DNA of 5,424 nucleotides, taken from Acidimicrobiales bacterium (lineage in GTDB: Bacteria > Actinomycetota > Acidimicrobiia > Acidimicrobiales > Ilumatobacteraceae). The stretch lies in assembly GCA_030833305.1 (NCBI GenBank), contig JAURHL010000137.1, forward strand, positions 1 through 5,424, in the 5' to 3' direction. Under the pieces are notes generated by a model. The model saw only the letters and a list, made by a program, of their open reading frames with translations. It did not search any database and had not been told where the DNA came from. The position numbers and the translations under genes are program-made. Every line of letters starts with the position of its first letter. Positions within the stretch are counted from its first letter, which is position 1. Shown here piece by piece: positions 1 to 4,674 of the stretch.

Positions 1-1146
1 CGTCAGGTGCGGGCCCGTGGTGTCCAGGATCGTGTAGTCGTCGCCGCGTCGCAATCGCAATGTCACTTCGCCCGTCACCGCTGAACCGACCCAACGCATG
101 ATTGGCTCGCGCAACATCAGGCTCTGCGGATCGAACCAGCGACCCTCGTACAACTTGCGTCCCAGCCGCCGACCCATGGTTCGGTAATTCTCGATCGTGT
201 CCTCGTTGTGGATCGCCGACACCAGTCGCTCGTACGCGACGTGCAGCAGGGCCAGGCCGGGCGCCTCGTAAATGCCGCGACTCTTGGCCTCGATGATGCG
301 GTTCTCGATCTGGTCGCTCATCCCCAGCCCATGACGACCGCCGATGCGGTTCGCCTCGTGCACCAACTCCACCTGGTCGGGGAACTCGCGGCCGTTGATC
401 GCCACCGGCCAGCCTTCTTGGAATCGAACCGACACGGTCTCGGCGGCGATCTCCACACTCTCGTGATAGTGGGCCACACCCATGATCGGCTCGACGATGT
501 CCATCGACGTCGACAACTCCTCGAGCAACTTTGCCTCGTGCGTCGCCCCCCAAATGTTCGCGTCCGTGCTGTAGGCCTTCTCTTTGCTCGCCCTGTACGG
601 CAACTTGCGCTGTTGCAGGAAATCGCTCATCTCGGTGCGTCCGCCGAGTTCGTTCACGAACGTCTCGTCGAGCCACGGCTTGTACACCCTCAGTCGCGGG
701 TTCACCATCAACCCGTACCGGTAGAAGCGCTCGATGTCGTTGCCCTTGTAGGTGGAACCGTCGCCCCAGATGTCGACACCGTCGTCCTGCATGGCTCGCA
801 CGAGCAATGTGCCGGTCACCGCTCGACCGAGCGGCGTGGTGTTGAAGTAGGTCTTGCCGGCCGTCGTGATGTGGAAGGCTCCGCATTGCAGCGCCATCAA
901 ACCCTCGCGCACCAACTCGGCACGGCAGTCCACCAGCCGCGCCACCTCGGCCCCGTACTGTTTGGCGCGGTCCGGGATACCCGCCAGATCCGGCTCGTCG
1001 GGCTGACCAAGATCGGCGGTGTAGCAGTAGGGAATCGCGCCTTTTTCGCGCATCCAAGCGACGGCGGCCGAGGTGTCGAGGCCCCCGGAGAAGGCGATTC
1101 CGACGCGTTCACCGGCGGGCAGGGAGGTGAGGACCTTGGCGGACAT
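1..1146 (-). CDS. argG: Argininosuccinate synthase, type 2 (E. coli-like), C-terminus cut by window edge
   Basis: This enzyme joins citrulline and aspartate with ATP to form argininosuccinate, the penultimate step of arginine synthesis in the cytoplasm. The frame is open from ATG at 1146 to the left edge, giving 382 residues. The N-terminus reads MSAKVLTSLPAGERVGIAFS, followed by the PP-loop SGGLDTS (residues 20-26). Further conserved blocks are YFNTTPLGRAVTG, WGDGSTYKGNDIERFYRYG, STDANIWGATHEAK, ANRIGGRHGLGMSDQIENR and RGIYEAPG. These match the E. coli-type subfamily of about 447 residues, not the commoner type of about 400, so roughly 60 C-terminal residues lie outside the window. The start is chosen because it aligns with the E. 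coli N-terminus. No Shine-Dalgarno is visible; TAACGT lies 8 nt upstream, suggesting a leader of 0-2 nt. The gene is divergent from the phosphatase. Whether other arg genes lie downstream cannot be seen. Identification is from family knowledge and is very secure. Confidence 0.97.
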   Translation of the reverse strand, partial: MSAKVLTSLPAGERVGIAFSGGLDTSAAVAWMREKGAIPYCYTADLGQPDEPDLAGIPDRAKQYGAEVARLVDCRAELVREGLMALQCGAFHITTAGKTYFNTTPLGRAVTGTLLVRAMQDDGVDIWGDGSTYKGNDIERFYRYGLMVNPRLRVYKPWLDETFVNELGGRTEMSDFLQQRKLPYRASKEKAYSTDANIWGATHEAKLLEELSTSMDIVEPIMGVAHYHESVEIAAETVSVRFQEGWPVAINGREFPDQVELVHEANRIGGRHGLGMSDQIENRIIEAKSRGIYEAPGLALLHVAYERLVSAIHNEDTIENYRTMGRRLGRKLYEGRWFDPQSLMLREPIMRWVGSAVTGEVTLRLRRGDDYTILDTTGPHLT

Positions 1147-1154
1147 GGAGAATG

Positions 1155-1160
1155 ACGTTA
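1155..1160 (-). promoter_or_regulatory. Candidate -10 element of argG
   Basis: On the minus strand this reads TAACGT, a TAnnnT hexamer ending 8 nt before the argG ATG. Transcription would begin at or within about 2 nt of the start codon. I see no convincing -35 hexamer 16-18 nt further upstream. The call rests on the same arrangement recurring at the other starts in this window. Confidence 0.5.
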
Positions 1161-1173
1161 CCGGTCGTGTGCG

Positions 1174-1202
1174 TTCGCCCTCGCGAATATTGCGGGCGCG
1201 AA
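1174..1202. promoter_or_regulatory. Imperfect inverted repeat in the argG/phosphatase divergent spacer
   Basis: An imperfect dyad is centred on AATATT. The outer arms are TTCGCCC on the left and GGGCGCGAA on the right; pairing needs one bulged base and has two mismatches in the outer 11 positions. It sits between the two oppositely facing candidate -10 elements, where a regulator could affect both genes. It does not match the ArgR box pattern TGAATnnnnATTCA. In DNA this GC-rich it could be chance. Confidence 0.25.
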
Positions 1203-1204
1203 CA

Positions 1205-1210
1205 TAGGGT
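1205..1210 (+). promoter_or_regulatory. Candidate -10 element of the phosphatase gene
   Basis: The sequence TAGGGT is followed by 7 nt and then ATG at 1218. This TAnnnT-N7-ATG spacing would place transcription initiation on the start codon. It is the main reason for preferring 1218 over the upstream in-frame ATG at 1152. No clear -35 hexamer was found. Confidence 0.5.
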
Positions 1211-1217
1211 TCCGGCA

Positions 1218-1730
1218 ATGGAGCAGAGACGAGGCGGTTCGCTCAACATGGACGGGGGGATCCACGAGATCCCGATCGCCGGCGTCACGGGCCGACTCTG
1301 GGTGTGTGGGAAGCATCGAATCGCTCCGAACCCCGAAGAAGTCCTGTCGACCACCTCGGCGACGCACGTGGTGTGCCTCGTGAAGGAATTCGAGTTGAAG
1401 GATCGTTTCGACGAATACATCGTGTGGTTGCGAGAGTCCGGTCGGGCGACATGGGCGCCCACGAGTGATTTCGGCTTCGATCCACTGGACCGGGTTCTCC
1501 CGTTGTTCGAAAGTGTTTTCGCTCGTATGAACGTCGGCGAATCGGTGATCGTCCACTGTGGGGCGGGCTTGGGACGCGCGGGGACGTTCGCTTCGGCGCT
1601 GTGCGTGATGGCGGGCATGGACGTCGACGACGCGGTGGCCCACGTTCGTCGTCATCGTCCCGGCGCCGGACCCGAAGTGGGGGAGCAGCGAGCGATTCTC
1701 GAGGAATTGGCCGCCCGTCTCGATCGCTGA
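1218..1730 (+). CDS. Small protein-tyrosine/dual-specificity-type phosphatase
   Basis: This 170-residue protein has the cysteine phosphatase signature VHCGAGLGRAGT: nucleophile Cys114 and phosphate-binding Arg120 (C-X5-R followed by Ala-Gly-Thr). The upstream segment WAPTSDFGFDPL places Asp84 where these enzymes carry the general acid. Gln157 in GEQRAILEEL fits the conserved late glutamine. The fold would comprise residues ~15-165, with GRLWVCG near the N-terminus, as in compact dual-specificity phosphatases. No signal peptide or membrane segment is visible, so it should be cytoplasmic. Its substrate, whether protein, nucleotide or phosphoinositide-like, cannot be told from sequence. In-frame ATGs also occur at 1152 and 1248. 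The first would put the coding region across the argG promoter region, and the last begins just before the core fold. The start at 1218 is favoured by TAGGGT 7 nt upstream. It converges with the membrane protein gene, with 19 nt between stops. Confidence 0.85.
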   Translation: MEQRRGGSLNMDGGIHEIPIAGVTGRLWVCGKHRIAPNPEEVLSTTSATHVVCLVKEFELKDRFDEYIVWLRESGRATWAPTSDFGFDPLDRVLPLFESVFARMNVGESVIVHCGAGLGRAGTFASALCVMAGMDVDDAVAHVRRHRPGAGPEVGEQRAILEELAARLDR

Positions 1731-1749
1731 TCCGTCGCGTCGTCGATAC

Positions 1750-2148
1750 TCAATCGTGAACGCGTGCGCTCAGCGCAGCGACACCGGCGAGTGCGGCCGC
1801 CGTGGCCAACGCGGCGAGCACCACCGCCGAACCCGGCGAGTCATGTCTGTCGATCAGTGCCAGTACGGCCAACTCGACACCTACCCCCCATGCGCACCAG
1901 TGGATCCTCGGACCACGCAACAACGACAGCACCGTCGACACGACGATCGGTCCGATCAGGAGCAACCCGAGCGCAAGCAGAACCGGAGCGGACCAACGCT
2001 CCTCGTCCGCCCACCACAACGGACGGCCGATCAGGTCCGAGGAGATGGCCACCGCCACCACGCCCAACGACAACAAGATCCAAAAGACGGCCAGAACACG
2101 GGACCAAACCGGGTGCACGCGCACCATGGTGTCGGGAGGCTCCTCCAT
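1750..2148 (-). CDS. Four-helix integral membrane protein of unknown function
   Basis: I do not recognise the family of this 132-residue protein. Four hydrophobic segments are visible, at about residues 15-38, 54-76, 84-99 and 107-127. A short polar N-terminus (MEEPPDTMVRVHPVW) precedes them. A Trp-rich, charged loop (LWWADEERW, residues 44-52) joins helices 1 and 2, and a short basic/polar loop (LLRGPRIHW) joins helices 2 and 3. The length and regular helix pattern support a real small membrane protein. The plus-strand frames over the same DNA are rich in Arg, Thr and Pro and lack recognisable domains. The ATG at 2148 is supported by TAGTTT 7 nt upstream. Met8 (ATG at 2127) is an alternative, with a GGAGGAG run 12 nt before it. 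The gene is divergent from the glycosyltransferase across 56 nt, so co-regulation is possible but unproven. Confidence 0.72.
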   Translation of the reverse strand: MEEPPDTMVRVHPVWSRVLAVFWILLSLGVVAVAISSDLIGRPLWWADEERWSAPVLLALGLLLIGPIVVSTVLSLLRGPRIHWCAWGVGVELAVLALIDRHDSPGSAVVLAALATAAALAGVAALSARVHD

Positions 2149-2155
2149 CGCCCCG

Positions 2156-2161
2156 AAACTA
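2156..2161 (-). promoter_or_regulatory. Candidate -10 element of the membrane protein gene
   Basis: On the minus strand this reads TAGTTT, followed by 7 nt and then the ATG at 2148. The spacing predicts a leaderless transcript. No good -35 match is present. Confidence 0.5.
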
Positions 2162-2163
2162 CT

Positions 2164-2184
2164 GCCGTCGAGCCGTCGCCGACG
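2164..2184. promoter_or_regulatory. Short direct and inverted repeats between divergent promoters
   Basis: GCCGTCG occurs twice with an 8-nt period (2164-2170 and 2172-2178). The second copy overlaps an 11-bp palindrome, CGTCG-C-CGACG (2174-2184). The block lies between two back-to-back candidate -10 elements, where both -35 regions would fall, so it is a plausible operator. CGTCG words are common in DNA of this composition, so chance is a real alternative. Confidence 0.22.
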
Positions 2185-2192
2185 CCCGCCGA

Positions 2193-2198
2193 TAACTT
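2193..2198 (+). promoter_or_regulatory. Candidate -10 element of the glycosyltransferase gene
   Basis: The sequence TAACTT is followed by exactly 6 nt and then GTG at 2205. No purine-rich Shine-Dalgarno lies between them, so the message is predicted to begin at the GTG itself. Confidence 0.55.
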
Positions 2199-2204
2199 GA
2201 TCTG

Positions 2205-2957
2205 GTGACCCAGACGGCGCACTTCCGGAAGCTCTCGCTCTTCTTCCCCATGTGGAACGAACAGGAGTACATCGGACGCACCCTCGCCGCCGCCCACGAA
2301 GCCTGCGCGATGCTCATCGAATTGGGGGAGATCGCGGACTACGAGGTCATCATCGTGGATGACGCATCCACCGATGACACACCCCGGTTGGCCGACGAAG
2401 CGGCAGCGGCCGATTCGCGGGTGAAGGTGGTGCACCACCCCAAGAATCGAAAGCTCGGTGGATCCATCAAGACCGGCTTCGCCACGGCGACCGGTGACCT
2501 GGTGCTGTACACCGATGCCGACCTGCCTTTCGACATGGGCGAACTGAAGCGGGCCTGCCGCATCATGCGTCTGTACGAAGCCGACATCGTGAGCGCCTAC
2601 CGGCTCGATCGTACGGGCGAGGGTTACGTGCGCACGATCTACTCGTTCTTCTACAACGCCCTGGTGCGGGTCTTCTTCGGCGTCAAGATGCGCGACGTGA
2701 ACTTCGCCTTCAAGTTGTGCCGGGGACGAATCTTCGAGCACATCGAACTGGAGAGCGAAGGCTCGTTCATCGATGCCGAGCTGGTGATTCGGGCCAACAA
2801 ACTCGGGTATCACATCGTGCAGTTCGGGGTGGACTACTTCCCCCGCACCCGAGGCGTCTCCACCCTCTCGTCGCCGAGCGTGATCGTCAAGATCCTTCGT
2901 GAAATGCGCCACTTGCGGAGCGAACTACGGGCGATCGAGCCCGTCGTTCGACGCTGA
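2205..2957 (+). CDS. Family-2 glycosyltransferase, soluble, polyprenyl-phosphate glycosyltransferase-like
   Basis: This 250-residue GT-A fold enzyme should transfer a sugar from a nucleotide-activated donor, probably at the inner face of the membrane. Motifs appear in the usual GT2 order: the first strand LSLFFPMWNEQEYI (residues 10-23), VDDASTDDT (51-59) for nucleotide binding, NRKLGGSIKTGF (81-92), and the metal-binding DAD at 104-106 in YTDADLPF. Next come MRDVNFAFKLCR (162-173), the acceptor-side block EGSFIDAELVIRANKLG (185-201), and FPRTRGVSTLSSPS (212-225). This resembles the DPM1/polyprenyl-phosphate mannosyl- or glucosyltransferase branch, but the sugar and acceptor are not determined by these motifs. 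No transmembrane segment is present. GTG at 2205 is required, because the next Met lies inside the first motif. The gene is 37 nt upstream of the transpeptidase, which has its own promoter-like sequence. Confidence 0.92.
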   Translation: MTQTAHFRKLSLFFPMWNEQEYIGRTLAAAHEACAMLIELGEIADYEVIIVDDASTDDTPRLADEAAAADSRVKVVHHPKNRKLGGSIKTGFATATGDLVLYTDADLPFDMGELKRACRIMRLYEADIVSAYRLDRTGEGYVRTIYSFFYNALVRVFFGVKMRDVNFAFKLCRGRIFEHIELESEGSFIDAELVIRANKLGYHIVQFGVDYFPRTRGVSTLSSPSVIVKILREMRHLRSELRAIEPVVRR

Positions 2958-2958
2958 C

Positions 2959-2988
2959 CTGAACGTGCCCAATCGTCACCGGTAGCCT
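2959..2988 (+). promoter_or_regulatory. Candidate promoter of the L,D-transpeptidase gene
   Basis: The -10 element TAGCCT (2983-2988) lies 6 nt before the GTG at 2995. An 18-nt spacer separates it from CTGAAC (2959-2964), a weak match to TTGACA. This predicts a leaderless transcript starting independently of the glycosyltransferase, although read-through across the 37-nt gap is also possible. Confidence 0.5.
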
Positions 2989-2994
2989 TGCGCC

Positions 2995-4077
2995 GTGGCG
3001 ATGGACCCCGACTACTCCCGATCGCGTCGCCCACTGGTCGACCCGAACTCCCCGGTTCACCGTTGGATTCCCGCGATCGGAGCCGCCGCGGTGTTGCTCG
3101 CGGTCGTCGTTGTCGGTGTGGTGACGTCCGGAGGTGGTGGCTCGTCGACGCCACCCACCTCCACCATCAATCAGGTCGTCACCGGTAGCACGAATGTTCC
3201 GGTGACCAAACTGCCGCTCACTCAGACGTATGGTCGCGGGGCGGCGGGTCCCGAAATCAAGCTCATTCAGGATCGCCTCATCGAGTTGAAGTTCGACCCG
3301 GGTGTTCCTGACGGTGCCTTCGGAGAACGCACACAGCAAGCGGTCTGGGCCTTCGAAGCACTCGTGATGGGCGTACCGAGCGACCAACTCACCGGCAAGG
3401 TGGATGCCGAGATGTGGAGTCGGATGCAGGACCCCATCACCATCGCGCCCCGTCGTCCGAATTCGACTCCGAATCACACGGAGATTTACCTTCCGCAACA
3501 GGTGCTGATCGTCTTTCAGGCGGACGTTCCGGTTTTGATCACGCACATCTCCTCGGGCGACAACCAGGAATGGTGCGAGGTTGTGAAGATCTCCCCGGGT
3601 GAACGGGGCAACGAAGACGGCATCGAGCCGATCGAGAAGGGTGTCTGCGGCTTGTCCTGGACTCCGGGTGGAGTCTTCAAGTACTACCGCATGGTTCTCG
3701 GGCGCCGCGAGAGCCAATTGGGCGGCATGTACAACCCGGTGTACTTCAACTACGGCATCGCGGTTCACGGGGCCCACGAAGTTCCCGATTTTCCGGCATC
3801 GCACGGGTGCATCCGTATCCCGATGCACATCTCGGACTACTACCAATCCTTGGTGGCCAAGGGTGATCAGGTGTTCGTGTTCGACGGTGTGAAAGAGCCC
3901 GAGGAGTACGGCGCTCAGGTGCCTCGATTCAATTGGCCGGATCCGAACTACACCACCACCACGTCGACCACCACGACCATGGCGCCCAAACCCACCACCA
4001 CGCTGGCGCCTCCGGTCACCACGCTTCCCGCACCGCCACCCGCGACGTCCACGACGCTTCCCGTACCATCGGGCTGA
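2995..4077 (+). CDS. Membrane-anchored L,D-transpeptidase with peptidoglycan-binding domain and Thr/Pro-rich tail
   Basis: This 360-residue enzyme likely forms 3-3 peptidoglycan cross-links or attaches molecules to stem peptides outside the membrane. A basic N-terminus (SRSRR) leads to one hydrophobic anchor (residues ~25-44), then a Gly/Ser/Thr linker. A peptidoglycan-binding_1-type domain spans ~82-143, with GPEIKLIQDRLIELKF and PDGAFGERTQQAVWAFE. The YkuD catalytic domain spans ~161-297. It carries HGAHEVPDFPASHGCIRIP, with His258, Ser269, His270, Cys272 as nucleophile and Arg274. Two further cysteines (194 and 218) could form a disulfide. The tail from 320 is almost only Thr, Pro, Ser and Ala. 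GTG at 2995 is supported by TAGCCT 6 nt upstream, but ATG at 3001, two codons later, is also possible. The gene converges with the metallopeptidase, with 3 nt between stops. YkuD identity is very secure; the exact reaction is inferred. Confidence 0.95.
   Translation: MAMDPDYSRSRRPLVDPNSPVHRWIPAIGAAAVLLAVVVVGVVTSGGGGSSTPPTSTINQVVTGSTNVPVTKLPLTQTYGRGAAGPEIKLIQDRLIELKFDPGVPDGAFGERTQQAVWAFEALVMGVPSDQLTGKVDAEMWSRMQDPITIAPRRPNSTPNHTEIYLPQQVLIVFQADVPVLITHISSGDNQEWCEVVKISPGERGNEDGIEPIEKGVCGLSWTPGGVFKYYRMVLGRRESQLGGMYNPVYFNYGIAVHGAHEVPDFPASHGCIRIPMHISDYYQSLVAKGDQVFVFDGVKEPEEYGAQVPRFNWPDPNYTTTTSTTTTMAPKPTTTLAPPVTTLPAPPPATSTTLPVPSG
3949..4074 (+). repeat. Low-complexity Thr/Pro coding tract at the end of the L,D-transpeptidase
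   Basis: The last ~42 codons are dominated by ACC/ACG and CCx, giving runs such as TTTTSTTTT followed by PTTTLAPPVTTLPAP. It encodes a probably disordered, possibly O-glycosylated extracytoplasmic tail. The DNA is locally repetitive (repeated CACCAC and CCACGAC words), which could make its length unstable between strains. Confidence 0.7.
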
Positions 4078-4080
4078 TGA

Positions 4081-4674
4081 TCAGGCGGCGAAGCAGCCGT
4101 CGGATCCGAACAACACGCCCTGACGAAACGCATCGACCTTGTCGAACGGGGAGCCCATCGACGGGGATCCCTCGGAGTCACCGAGAAGCAACGCCGTGCG
4201 AATCGCCTCGTCGAGATCACCCGGAGAGAGAACGATTCGAGGCGTGGTCTCCGAATCGGGCACCACGGGATCGGAGTTGAACGGCAAGATGTCGCCGGAC
4301 CACATGCCGACGAGACAATCGTTCAGCAGTGCCCGCTCCGGTCCGTCGAGGTTCGAGTCGCCCGCCACCTGCACTGCTTCGGCGTAGCCGAGTCCGATCA
4401 GATACGCGACCGCGAAGTCGCCGGGGATCTGGTCGTAAAACTGACGCGCCATGGGCGAGGAGATCATCACGGTGTTGTCGCCGGGACACCACGCGACTCC
4501 GATGGTCACGAGGTTCGTGTCGCCCGTGTCGCATTCGACGTCGCGTGAGTCCGCGAGCCGAAGATCGGGCGCGGACCACTCCGCACCGACGTCGACCAGG
4601 GCCTCCCAGTACACCCGCAAGTCGTCGCGCATCGAGGTGAACATCTCGTCCCCGAAGGGGAAGTCACCCGGATT
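4081..4674 (-). repeat. Degenerate second copy of the zinc-peptidase domain within the same gene
   Basis: The C-terminal ~197 residues align with the catalytic half. VYWEALVDVG matches the KFWEENYEVA region. Cys(310) to LGYAE has the same 32-residue spacing as Cys(94) to HEWGH, counting residues from 5415. NDCLVGMWSGD matches ADCFAGAWAGH. GSPFDKVDAFRQG through its final Cys matches GSAFDRVSAFQDG through its Cys, both 20 residues long. The zinc ligands are replaced: the two HExxH histidines become Leu and Glu, the catalytic Glu becomes Gly, and the ligand Glu of ELQAD becomes Ala. The domain boundary is approximate. Confidence 0.75.

Noticed and set aside
208..1155. Long plus-strand open frame of 315 codons opposite argG
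   Set aside because: Its translation has no recognisable domain and is rich in His, Arg and Val, as expected for the complement of a high-GC gene. The minus strand here is unmistakably argG.
1152..1217. Upstream ATG at 1152 as the phosphatase start
   Set aside because: It would add 22 residues with no family similarity and lies inside the argG promoter region; ATG at 1218 has a well-spaced -10-like element.
1731..1749. Possible terminator between the convergent phosphatase and membrane protein genes
   Set aside because: The 19-nt gap has only short CG-rich repeats (CGTCGCGTCGTCG), with no stable hairpin and no T-run.
2127..2148. GGAGGAG as a Shine-Dalgarno for the membrane protein, with start at 2127
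   Set aside because: The distance to that ATG is 12 nt, which is long. The purine run is explained by the Glu-Glu codons, and the ATG at 2148 has the same -10 spacing as the other genes.
2031..2912. Minus-strand open frame of 293 codons opposite the glycosyltransferase
   Set aside because: It mirrors a gene with clear GT2 motifs and overlaps the membrane protein gene in another frame; its composition is typical of antisense shadow frames.
2887..3846. Minus-strand open frame of 319 codons opposite the L,D-transpeptidase
   Set aside because: The plus strand carries an intact YkuD gene with all catalytic residues; the antisense product shows no domain.
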